Assembly: GCF_003096035.1 (NCBI RefSeq)
Contig: NZ_CP029186.1
Span: 1,253,001 to 1,317,000 of the forward strand
DNA length: 64,000 bases
Direction: 5' to 3'
Source of the DNA: Flavobacterium album
GTDB lineage: Bacteria > Bacteroidota > Bacteroidia > Flavobacteriales > Flavobacteriaceae
Below are positions 45,701-51,636 of this stretch, in pieces. A model generated the notes under the pieces. The model did no database searches. It saw only the letters and a program-made list of their open reading frames with translations, and was not told where the DNA came from. Within the stretch, counting starts at the first letter, position 1. Each line of letters begins with the position of its first letter. A program made the translations under genes and the position numbers.

Positions 45701-46443
45701 GGATGCGTAAAGCAAACAGCTCTGACCAGTTCTTCAGGACTGCAATGGACCAGACAGAAGAAGCAGATACTGAGGCTTCAAGGATATGGCTTAACGTAAC
45801 AAGTGGCGAAGATGTGTTTACACAGGCTGTAATAGGCTACACTGCCGAAGCTACACTTGATATTGACAATGGTATAGATGGTGAGTCTTTTGTAGATGGT
45901 AATGCAAACCTTTACTCTATCGCTGCTGAAAAAACACTTGCTATCCAGGGGCGCCCTTCATTCACTGCCGAAGATGTTGTACCAATGGGCTTCAAAACAG
46001 AAGCAGCAGGAACATTCGAATTGTCAATCGACCATATGGACGGAATCTTCCTAGGCGACCAGGCGATATATGTAAAAGATAACCTTACAAATACAGTACA
46101 CAACCTGAAAGAAAGCAACTATAGCTTTACAACTGAACCAGGTACTTTCGATGCACGTTTTGAAATCGTATATGCAGCTGAATCACTTGGCACCGATACC
46201 CCGGTTGCAGCTCCAAAAGATGTGATCATCTTCCAGAATGCCAAACAGGTAACAGTATCAGCGCCTGAAGCTATAAAATCAGTTGTTGTGTATGACCTTC
46301 TTGGAAAAGTAATGTATGTGAACAACAACGTAAATGCACAAGAGATCACTACTACTGCCCTAACGGCTTCAAACCAGGTAGTAATCGTAAAAGCAACATT
46401 AGAAAATCAGCAGCTAGTAAACAAAAAAGTACTTGTGAACTAA
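42712..46443 (+). CDS. giant T9SS-exported beta-helix protein 2 (paralog)
   Basis: A 1243-residue secreted protein with signal peptide about 1-20 (MKTLPIYFLLLLLPLFGFSQ). The N-terminal domain (about 21-193) is homologous to that of the preceding gene, but the three Ig-like domains are absent. The beta-helix (about 195-698) begins SGTYTIGQALSNDFKTISDAAAAVNSIG and ends YLGADEFG. The pre-CTD module (about 705-1150; TIKRNSSLIKRLDYTIWSAPVSG, YNAVGNPYPSPI, GFIVKAKSA) and a T9SS sorting domain (about 1160-1243, VVVYDLLGKVMYVNNNVNAQEI and QLVNKKVLVN) follow. The difference from its neighbour is thus mainly loss or gain of the Ig block. Probably expressed from its own promoter. Confidence 0.88.
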   Translation: MKTLPIYFLLLLLPLFGFSQTDLVKWNGVLNDQPSNVPTVLANYVAADNFTASSNVNLNTNWQGFETSGWGDANAAVDYSKYYQMSVRPTTGASMTVTKIRFKYQGEYRKFEVRYSKNADFTGSVSLGVTNPAQFYNSGTQKDLSVNIPLLAGERLYVRIYVYDRVGGTTWKILHTSGNNLPPTIVGTVTAPQPLSGTYTIGQALSNDFKTISDAAAAVNSIGVSGPVTFLLNDAVYNNTLGENFPITFNQFAGTSATNTLTIRPNTGVNARIDAYNANGTVPVQAVFKMNGADNIIIDGSNIAGGSSKNLTIDNNGQLTYTNRAVIYLVSPTGTNAPENITIKNANLQQSYTNGESQYTMGVYVGSDTSASNSLNIGNAAAKIKKLTVSNVTFLNVKEGVYILDNNSTSSALQNVVVEKSTFGGATNDERTITAIYVSNVNGFTIDRNTITGVYRNTNSGDLGFAGIHIAENSTNGTISANNLSKIDKTLANGKGIAGINLSSTASVTNITVVNNFILDVTGPGNGGENQNGFGIGIFSGSGYKLYHNTVRLTKDQYNNAGISSALFIDNNVLNLDVRNNIFVNTQPSYSSRFAIYVATAGQATFATLNNNNYYSVDKMGSIGSFYTVANIKTLAQWKAATGKDAASTAINTVFVSSNDSHIAPFDVINQTLTAGQALNVATDIDGDSRNMTAPYLGADEFGNTSCSETTTYNADGTWSNGLPTASKAVIINGIFAPTTDIKACSLTITATGSMIMPTPKNLYVVNQINIAPGGVLEMSSNSDLVQINSNVSNTGTATIKRNSSLIKRLDYTIWSAPVSGTQTLTQFSPMTLLNRFYTYNPLSNMYAPIADPASTTFTTAKGYLIRTPNNHPTATPTVVNGVFTGTPNNGTITFPLVYQDAAHSYNAVGNPYPSPINVSEFIDANINVIEGTLWFWRKTNDATKSSYSVLTKFAYAANAAPGGENQFAVDPHGVLNTGQGFIVKAKSASNIVFKNRMRKANSSDQFFRTAMDQTEEADTEASRIWLNVTSGEDVFTQAVIGYTAEATLDIDNGIDGESFVDGNANLYSIAAEKTLAIQGRPSFTAEDVVPMGFKTEAAGTFELSIDHMDGIFLGDQAIYVKDNLTNTVHNLKESNYSFTTEPGTFDARFEIVYAAESLGTDTPVAAPKDVIIFQNAKQVTVSAPEAIKSVVVYDLLGKVMYVNNNVNAQEITTTALTASNQVVIVKATLENQQLVNKKVLVN

Positions 46444-46482
46444 AAATATAAATTGGTAGTTTATAAATTGGTTGGTTTGTTT

Positions 46483-46525
46483 GAAAACCCCTCGCAGCAC
46501 GTTTCTGCGGGGGTTTTCTTTTTTG
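46483..46525 (+). terminator. terminator after giant cargo 2
   Basis: GAAAACCCCTCGCAG (46483-46497) pairs with CTGCGGGGGTTTTC (46505-46518), followed by T residues. A long stem, about 40 bp past the stop codon. Confidence 0.88.
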
Positions 46526-46582
46526 TATGTATTTTCTTGAGGGGATTAATTATATATTTGACGAATAATAATATTTTGCTCA

Positions 46583-47089
46583 ATGTCAGGCTTTAAGCTA
46601 TTACTGTTGTCTGCTGCTGTATTCTTTTTTGTGAGCTGTGAAAGAAAGGAAATGGTCGATGAATTCATTGAGAAATATGACAACGCGGATTTTTCAATGT
46701 TTAAGGATGTTCATATAACATTGAGAAGGGGTGCTTATATATTTTCTGATGAAATCAATAAATCAGTTTATTTCGTCGAATTTAAGGACGGACAAGTTAT
46801 AAATGTAGGGGCGTATGACTCAGTTAAACGCCATTTAAGTAATGATAAGATTAAAACACTTCTTAAAGCTTTTGATGATTATGAGTTTTACAGTTTGGGG
46901 TGTGACAAGAAAAAGAATGTATTTATAAACCCATTCTACGCAGGAGGAGGAACTTTTTTCTTAAGGGTTGATAAAGAATCCGGGCAAAAAGAGATAAGGC
47001 TCAATAATAATATTTTTATTCACTATAAAGGAAGATGGTATATTAGCACTGATTATCTAGATAAAAATAACAATCTTAGGATGAGTTAG
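46583..47089 (+). CDS. hypothetical lipoprotein
   Basis: A 168-residue lipoprotein with signal MSGFKLLLLSAAVFFFVSCERKE (lipobox VSC, Cys19). The mature part is about 150 residues, mixed alpha/beta, with many Tyr, Phe and Lys. It ends NNNIFIHYKGRWYISTDYLDKNNNLRMS, a beta-rich pattern seen in small flavobacterial lipoproteins; no family is recognised. Its base composition is more AT-rich than the flanking cargo gene and codons for Asn/Lys dominate. It is followed about 90 bp on by the rplY terminator in convergent orientation. Confidence 0.65.
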   Translation: MSGFKLLLLSAAVFFFVSCERKEMVDEFIEKYDNADFSMFKDVHITLRRGAYIFSDEINKSVYFVEFKDGQVINVGAYDSVKRHLSNDKIKTLLKAFDDYEFYSLGCDKKKNVFINPFYAGGGTFFLRVDKESGQKEIRLNNNIFIHYKGRWYISTDYLDKNNNLRMS

Positions 47090-47177
47090 GGCTAAACCTA
47101 AAATGTATTTGCTTGTATCGGATTGCTATTAATGTAATGATAAAGAAGAGAACTCAGGCCTTTGGTTCTTATTAACA

Positions 47178-47212
47178 AAAAAAGCGCCCCGTTCCCGGAG
47201 CGCTTCTTTATA
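47178..47212 (-). terminator. rplY terminator
   Basis: Read on the minus strand: GAAGCGCTCCG, short loop, CGGGGCGC followed by a T run (A run on the plus strand at 47177-47183). It ends the prs-rplY transcript before it reaches the convergent lipoprotein gene. Confidence 0.85.
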
Positions 47213-47228
47213 TATCGAAAAGATAAAA

Positions 47229-47837
47229 TTATTTTTTCTTTCCTTTTGCAGGAGCTTTTGCAGCTTTTGCAGCCTCTTGTGCAGCTTTCATAGCAGCACG
47301 TGAAATTCTCACCTGGGCAACCACTGTGTTATCAGGGTTAAGCAGCTTGAAGTTATTAGTCTCTAATTTAGTAACATAAAGTTTGTTACCCATTTCAAGT
47401 TCAGAGATGTTAGCTTCAACATAGTCAGGAAGGTTTGCAGGAAGCGCACGCACTTTCAGTTTACGCTGGTTAAGGCGAAGTACACCACCACCAAGTACAC
47501 CCGGAGATGTTCCTGTGATTTTTACCGGAACTTCCATAGTGATTTCTTTGCTTGGGTCAAGCTGGTAGAAGTCGATGTGAAGTATTTTGTCAGATACCGG
47601 GTGGAACTGGATGTCCTGAAGGACAGCGTCATACGTTTTGCCGGCAAGGTCAATTACCACGGTGTGCACGTTTGGAGTGTAAACCAGGCCTTTGAATGCC
47701 ATTTCTTCTGCAGTAAAATGTACTGGCTGATCTCCTCCGTATAGCACGCAAGGAACCATTCCAGCATTACGTACCGCACGCGTTGCCGCCTTGCCCACGC
47801 TTTCTCTTTCAGATCCTTTGATCGTAATTGATTTCAT
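47229..47837 (-). CDS. rplY: 50S ribosomal protein L25/general stress protein Ctc
   Basis: A 202-residue L25 of the long (CTC/TL5) type: an N-terminal L25 domain that binds 5S rRNA ([41 protein letters not shown]) and a C-terminal beta domain ([33 protein letters not shown]). It ends in an Ala/Lys-rich tail ([23 protein letters not shown]). Co-oriented with prs, 34 bp downstream of it, so the two likely share a transcript from the prs promoter. Confidence 0.96.
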   Translation of the reverse strand: MKSITIKGSERESVGKAATRAVRNAGMVPCVLYGGDQPVHFTAEEMAFKGLVYTPNVHTVVIDLAGKTYDAVLQDIQFHPVSDKILHIDFYQLDPSKEITMEVPVKITGTSPGVLGGGVLRLNQRKLKVRALPANLPDYVEANISELEMGNKLYVTKLETNNFKLLNPDNTVVAQVRISRAAMKAAQEAAKAAKAPAKGKKK

Positions 47838-47871
47838 TTGAAATAATTATATAGTTAATAAATAAAAAATT

Positions 47872-48813
47872 CTATTGTAGGAACTTGCTGCTTATCGAGT
47901 TGTTGTTCTGCACCATGTGCATTACCTCGGCAAACAAGTTCGCGCAGGTTACCACCCTTATCTTGTTTGTTTCCTGCTTCAGCGGTATGCTGTCGGTCAC
48001 AATCAGTTCAGATAGCTTTGAGTTCTCGATCTTTTCATACGCATTGCCCGATAATATAGGGTGCGTACAAATAGCCCTCACGCTCAATGCGCCTTTTTCT
48101 ATCATCAGGTCGGCCGCCTTTGCAAGCGTTCCGCCCGTGTCTATCATGTCGTCTACAAGTACGATGTTCTTTCCTGTCACATCGCCTATAAGCTCCATTG
48201 TTTCAATTTTGTTGGCCTCCTTGCGCTGCTTGTAGCATATTACCACGTCGCTGCCCAGGAATTTGCTGTAAGCATAAGCCCTTTTAGATCCGCCCATGTC
48301 CGGCGAAGCTATCGTTAGGTTCTCCAGGTTAAGCGACTTTATATAAGGTACGAAAATGGTCGACGCGAACAGGTGGTCTACCGGTTTCTCGAAGAAGCCC
48401 TGTATCTGGTCGGCATGCAGGTCCATTGTCATAATCCTTGTCGCGCCCGCCGTTTCCAGCAATTTGGCAACCAATTTGGCCCCTATCGGCACCCTTGGCT
48501 TGTCTTTCCTGTCCTGCCTTGCCCACCCGAAGTAAGGTATCACTGCGGTAATGTGCCTTGCCGAAGCCCTCTTGGCAGCATCGATCATCAGCAGGAGTTC
48601 CATGAGGTTGTCGCTGCTTGGGAAGGTAGAGCACACAAGGAAAACCCTCAATCCCCTTATCGACTCCTCGAACGATGGCTGGAATTCGCCGTCACTGTAT
48701 TTAGAGAACGTAACCTTACCAAGCTCCACACCATAGCTTTTGGCTATCTGTTCGGCGAGGTACGTGCTGTTTGAACATGCAAAAATCTTTGCGTCCGGTT
48801 CAAAGTACGACAT
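47872..48813 (-). CDS. prs: ribose-phosphate pyrophosphokinase
   Basis: Makes 5-phosphoribosyl-1-pyrophosphate from ribose 5-phosphate and ATP for nucleotide, His and Trp synthesis. 313 residues, standard length. Class I PRPP synthetase signatures: KFSDGEFQPSFEESIRG, PYFGWARQDRKDKPRVPIGAKLVA, MTMDLHADQIQGFF and the PRPP-binding loop VLVDDMIDTGGTLAKAA (about residues 213-229). The N-terminus MSYFEPDAKIFACSNSTYLAEQIA is well placed relative to the family. A TAAATTTG -7 box lies upstream at 48866-48873. Confidence 0.97.
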   Translation of the reverse strand: MSYFEPDAKIFACSNSTYLAEQIAKSYGVELGKVTFSKYSDGEFQPSFEESIRGLRVFLVCSTFPSSDNLMELLLMIDAAKRASARHITAVIPYFGWARQDRKDKPRVPIGAKLVAKLLETAGATRIMTMDLHADQIQGFFEKPVDHLFASTIFVPYIKSLNLENLTIASPDMGGSKRAYAYSKFLGSDVVICYKQRKEANKIETMELIGDVTGKNIVLVDDMIDTGGTLAKAADLMIEKGALSVRAICTHPILSGNAYEKIENSKLSELIVTDSIPLKQETNKIRVVTCANLFAEVMHMVQNNNSISSKFLQ

Positions 48814-48865
48814 TTTTAATTTGTTGTTTAGTAGTTAGTTAGTGTTGAGTTGTGTAAACGAGGTG

Positions 48866-48873
48866 CAAATTTA
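48866..48873 (-). promoter_or_regulatory. prs-rplY promoter -7 box
   Basis: On the minus strand this reads TAAATTTG, a perfect match to TAnnTTTG, giving a leader of about 45 nt before the ATG at 48813. A weak TTTC lies at the expected -33 position. Confidence 0.6.
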
Positions 48874-48937
48874 GGAATTTAATCCGACCCCGAAAGTATT
48901 TTTACATCTATTTTACCCGAAATTAAAAATTTATTTT

Positions 48938-48945
48938 TACATTTG
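48938..48945 (+). promoter_or_regulatory. promoter -7 box of the tRNA-Leu locus
   Basis: TACATTTG matches TAnnTTTG, 17 bp before the broken tRNA-Leu at 48962. The intact tRNA-Leu at 49032 has no nearer promoter, so it is probably transcribed through the broken copy. Confidence 0.55.
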
Positions 48946-48961
48946 CACCCGTTAATGGCCA

Positions 48962-49030
48962 GCCTGGATGGCGGAACCTGCCGGCAGGCAGATTGGTAGA
49001 CGCGCACAGCTCAAACCTGTGTTTGATAAT
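48962..49030 (+). pseudogene. broken tRNA-Leu(CAA) copy with a palindrome inserted in the D-loop
   Basis: GCCTGGATGGCGGAA matches the start of the intact tRNA-Leu downstream, then 16 extra bases (48977-48992, core CCTGCCGGCAGG) interrupt the D-loop before the sequence resumes at TTGGTAGACGCGCA. The anticodon arm is intact: stem CACAG/CTGTG with loop CTCAAAC, anticodon CAA. The stem differs from its neighbour by compensated changes. The T-arm and 3' acceptor half are missing; the next tRNA begins immediately. So it is a remnant of a tandem tRNA-Leu pair. Confidence 0.75.
48977..48992. repeat. CCTGCC/GGCAGG mini-palindrome inserted in a tRNA
   Basis: A 16-bp insert (limits uncertain by one base) whose core CCTGCCGGCAGG is a perfect palindrome, related to the copies at 5915-5938 and 16094-16116. 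Comparison with the intact tRNA shows the exact insertion point. Confidence 0.75.
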
Positions 49031-49031
49031 T

Positions 49032-49111
49032 GCCTGGATGGCGGAATTGGTAGACGCGCACGACTCAAACTCGTGTACTTAGGTGTGTGGGTTCGATTCC
49101 CACTCCAGGTA
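49032..49111 (+). tRNA. tRNA-Leu (anticodon CAA)
   Basis: Cloverleaf by eye: acceptor GCCTGGA pairs with TCCAGGT (one G-U), anticodon stem CACGA/TCGTG with loop CTCAAAC (anticodon CAA, reads UUG), a long class II variable region, T-arm GTGGG/CCCAC with loop TTCGATT, and discriminator A. CCA is not encoded. A short terminator-like hairpin (AAGCCC...GGGCTT plus T run, 49114-49140) follows. Confidence 0.95.
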
Positions 49112-49113
49112 CA

Positions 49114-49141
49114 AAGCCCTTCGGAAACGAGGGGCTTTTTT
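49114..49141 (+). terminator. terminator of the tRNA-Leu transcript
   Basis: AAGCCC at 49114-49119 pairs with GGGCTT at 49132-49137, with T residues after. It lies directly behind the tRNA and in front of the IS element. Confidence 0.75.
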
Positions 49142-49164
49142 AATTATGTCTCGTCCTGAAAAAA

Positions 49165-49185
49165 GTTGACTAACCCAAAGTCAAC
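49165..49185. repeat. subterminal dyad of the IS left end
   Basis: GTTGAC (49165-49170) and GTCAAC (49180-49185) form an inverted repeat inside the left end, just before the orfA ATG (49189). It could fold in the transcript to block read-through translation from outside, or bind the transposase. Confidence 0.5.
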
Positions 49186-49188
49186 ATT

Positions 49189-49587
49189 ATGAAAACACGA
49201 AGTCTAAAAGAATTTACATCTCCCCCGGTTGTCAAGTACAGCGAAGCATTTAAACGAGCTGTTGTGCGGGAATATGAAAAGGGGATTTTAAACAAAGACC
49301 AGATTCAGGCAAAGTATGGTATTGGAGGTAATTCCAGAGTTTTGGAATGGTGCCGTAAATATGGTAAATTGTACTATCCTAAATTTTCAGCAATAGGCCG
49401 TCCGATGAAAGATCCACAAAAGCAACGCATTAAAGAGCTGGAAAAGCAGCTTGAAGATGCCAGGTTAAAAGTTTTGGCCTATGAGAAACTTATATCCATT
49501 ACTGAAAAAGAAGAGGGTATTAGTATCTTAAAAAAAGACGTTGCCAAACAATTGACGAGCTTTCCAAAACCTACCCAAGAAAAGTAA
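49189..49587 (+). CDS. IS3-family transposase OrfA
   Basis: 132 residues. N-terminal HTH for binding IS ends (SEAFKRAVVREYEKGILNKDQIQAKYGIGGNSRVLEWCRKYG) and a leucine-zipper-like helix (QKQRIKELEKQLEDARLKVLAYEKLISITEKE, about 84-115). The gene carries an A7 run at 49530-49536 in the correct phase (A AAA AAA) for -1 frameshifting. In the -1 frame the sequence is open from 49524 into orfB, so the OrfAB fusion transposase would be made from here. Confidence 0.92.
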   Translation: MKTRSLKEFTSPPVVKYSEAFKRAVVREYEKGILNKDQIQAKYGIGGNSRVLEWCRKYGKLYYPKFSAIGRPMKDPQKQRIKELEKQLEDARLKVLAYEKLISITEKEEGISILKKDVAKQLTSFPKPTQEK

Positions 49588-50444
49588 GTATGTTTTGTGA
49601 GTTGTTTGGCTATAGTAAAGAAGCTTATTATAAGCATCGAACCTACAGAAAAATATCAGATACTGAGATAGTACAGCTACGAGAGTCTGTGCTTGCTCTG
49701 CGTAGGCAGATGCCACGTCTTGGTGTGCGAAAACTTTATCATCTGCTTCAAAAGCAGGGTAGTATCCATGTAGGCAGGGATAAATTGTTCTCTCTTTTAA
49801 GGAATGAAGGCCTTTTGCTTTGTAAAAAACGAAAATATACCGTTACCACTAATTCAAAACATTGGCTTAGGAAATACCCGAATTTAGCAAAAAGGATACA
49901 TCTTCAAAGGCCGGAACAGTTGTGGGTGTCTGATATTACTTATATTGATACTCTTGATGGTAATGCATATCTTCATCTTGTAACAGATGCTTATTCTAAA
50001 CAGATAATGGGATATGAACTTTGTGATAATATGGAAGCGTCTTCCACTCTAAAAGCCTTAAAAATGGCTTTATCCAGACGAAAATACAAGAAGGCTGACC
50101 TGATACATCACTCCGACAGAGGGCTTCAATATTGCAGTAGGATTTATACTGATTGTCTAATACAAAACGGAATAGCTATCAGTATGACCGAAAATGGAGA
50201 CCCTTATGAAAATGCTATCGCTGAGAGAATTAATGGAATATTGAAAGAGGAGTTTGGCCTCTCCGATAAGTTTGAAAATATATTACAGGCAAAAGAACTG
50301 ACAAGCCAGAGTGTCGGAATTTATAATCAACTAAGGCCGCATCTAAGTTGTTCTATGCTGACACCGAGTCAAATGCATAAACAAGATAAGCTCAAGCTAA
50401 TATTTTTTAAAAATAAAAAGTTCAGACAACTTTTAAATGTCTGA
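49524..50444 (+). CDS. IS3-family transposase OrfB (DDE integrase; frameshift part from 49524, ATG at 49590)
   Basis: From the ATG at 49590 it has 284 residues. In the same frame the sequence is open from 49524 and encodes RRCQTIDELSKTYPRKVS before the Met, which continues the typical OrfB N-terminus (MFCELFGYSKEAYYKHR). So production as an OrfAB fusion by -1 slippage at the A7 run is likely. The DDE triad is visible: Asp in WVSDITYIDT, Asp in HHSDRGLQYCS and Glu in YENAIAERINGILKEEF. The stop lies inside the right arm of a terminator hairpin (50415-50450). Confidence 0.93.
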   Translation, partial: YLKKRRCQTIDELSKTYPRKVSMFCELFGYSKEAYYKHRTYRKISDTEIVQLRESVLALRRQMPRLGVRKLYHLLQKQGSIHVGRDKLFSLLRNEGLLLCKKRKYTVTTNSKHWLRKYPNLAKRIHLQRPEQLWVSDITYIDTLDGNAYLHLVTDAYSKQIMGYELCDNMEASSTLKALKMALSRRKYKKADLIHHSDRGLQYCSRIYTDCLIQNGIAISMTENGDPYENAIAERINGILKEEFGLSDKFENILQAKELTSQSVGIYNQLRPHLSCSMLTPSQMHKQDKLKLIFFKNKKFRQLLNV

Positions 50445-50450
50445 ACTTTT
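50415..50450 (+). terminator. IS transcript terminator
   Basis: AAAAAGTTCAGACA (50415-50428) pairs with TGTCTGAACTTTT (50438-50450). The stop codon of orfB (50442-50444) is within the right arm. Confidence 0.8.
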
Positions 50451-50560
50451 AATCAAATTTGAATAATCAAAAATAGTCAACCTATTTTAGGACTAGTCAT
50501 TATGTCCATACAGAACTTTTGCTTTCTGTGAATACCGCACGACACAATTGGACCCAAAAC

Positions 50561-50596
50561 AAAAAAAGCCACCGGAGGACCCGATGGCTTTTTTTA
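50561..50596 (-). terminator. terminator of the T9SS cargo gene at 50613
   Basis: AAAAAAAGCCACCG...CGATGGCTTTTTTT forms a strong stem with A and T runs on both sides. It ends the minus-strand transcript and could act both ways. Confidence 0.88.
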
Positions 50597-50612
50597 TAAG
50601 AGGAGGGATTTA

Positions 50613-51467
50613 TTACTGGACTACAAGTTTCTTTGTAGCAGTTTTGCCTTCTTGCGTGATTTTCACCATATAAACACCCGATGTAAGGTTAGCCACATTT
50701 ACAGTGTCATTGCTTGTCACAGTGTTTATCACCTGTTTGCCTAATACGTCGAATATTGCAACTGCTTTAGGGGCATCGCTTTCTGTCAGTATAGTAAGCA
50801 CATCGCCGTTTAGCGGGTTGGGGAACATTTTCAGTGAATTGATAGTGTTTTCATTTACACCGGCTGTGTTATCAGTGAATGAAATATCATCATAATAGAT
50901 GAATCCGCCGCTCTGGCCTGCTGCCTGCCTATAGGTCCTTATCTGTACACGTACTTTAGCTGCTGTAGCCGGGGCAGTCTGTGTCATCGTCTTGAACACC
51001 CAGTTAGGGCTGTCAGAAGAGTAGTTCTCGTCCTGTAGAGTTTGTACCGTATGAGGGTTGGCAGCATTACCGTTCACCTGTGGTTCTGCAAGGGCGCCAC
51101 CGGAACTATTAGCCGAGTCAAGCCATGTAGTCCATGTCCTTGTCCTTGCATTAGGGCTATTATCAAGGTACCAGTAGCTAAGAGTGTACGAATGGCCCGG
51201 GGTTACCGGTATAAGGTTGCTGTATTCAACATATTGTGTTGTTTCCTGCGATGTTTGCCTTACTGAATTAGTACCGCTGTGAACTAATGACGGTGTTGTC
51301 TCTTTCGTCAGGTTATCATTATAGATAGGGCTTGTTCCCTGTTCAGTAAAGTTTACCGGATTTGCGTCTGTCCAGTCCTCAAAGCCACCGTTAATAACCT
51401 GGTTCTGTGCAGAAGCTGTTAGTCCTGCCATCATAAGGCCAAGTGCAAAAAAGTATTGTTTTTTCAT
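50613..51467 (-). CDS. small T9SS-exported protein with carbohydrate-binding-like domain
   Basis: A 284-residue secreted protein. Signal peptide about 1-20 (MKKQYFFALGLMMAGLTASAQ). The mature domain (about 22-200) starts NQVINGGFEDWTDANPVNF, the usual opening of CBM4/9- or galactose-binding-like jelly-rolls, and ends GGFIYYDDISFTDN. The rest is a type A T9SS sorting domain (about 212-284: LKMFPNPLNGDVLTI, AIFDVLGKQVIN, GVYMVKITQEGKTATKKLVVQ). No catalytic motif is visible. Possibly a glycan-binding surface protein. It has its own terminator. Confidence 0.88.
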   Translation of the reverse strand: MKKQYFFALGLMMAGLTASAQNQVINGGFEDWTDANPVNFTEQGTSPIYNDNLTKETTPSLVHSGTNSVRQTSQETTQYVEYSNLIPVTPGHSYTLSYWYLDNSPNARTRTWTTWLDSANSSGGALAEPQVNGNAANPHTVQTLQDENYSSDSPNWVFKTMTQTAPATAAKVRVQIRTYRQAAGQSGGFIYYDDISFTDNTAGVNENTINSLKMFPNPLNGDVLTILTESDAPKAVAIFDVLGKQVINTVTSNDTVNVANLTSGVYMVKITQEGKTATKKLVVQ

Positions 51468-51585
51468 TTTCTTTTGTTTTATTTTTTACAGTGTAAAGGT
51501 AATTATGATGTATTTATCCTAAGAAAAGCCAGCATTGTCAAATTGTTAGCTTATGGTTACCAGGAGCAAACACTGTTTTGAAAAA

Positions 51586-51617
51586 GAAACCCCCGCCGTG
51601 TAATGGCAGGGGTTCTT
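51586..51617 (-). terminator. terminator of the YDG-repeat gene
   Basis: GAAACCCCCGCC at 51586-51597 with GGCAGGGGTTC at 51605-51615 form a mostly paired stem; read on the minus strand it ends in TTTCTTTTTC. It ends the 9-kb gene just 20 bp after its stop. Confidence 0.82.
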
Positions 51618-51636
51618 ATGGTTGGGGGTTATAGGC

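Larger units (their letters stand above)
49147..50499 (+). mobile_element. complete IS3-family insertion sequence
   Basis: About 1353 bp. Left end TGTCTCGTCCTGAAAA (49147 on) and right end (read inward on the minus strand) TGACTAGTCCTAAAAT match in most of the first 26 positions, giving imperfect terminal inverted repeats. TTA flanks both sides (49144-49146 and 50500-50502), a 3-bp target duplication typical of IS3. It contains orfA and orfB in overlapping -1 frames. Both ends and both frames are intact, so it is probably active or recently active. Confidence 0.9.

Noticed and set aside
48968..49159. 63-residue ORF across the two tRNA-Leu copies
   Set aside because: It is the usual spurious translation of tRNA sequence (GGIGRRARLK...).
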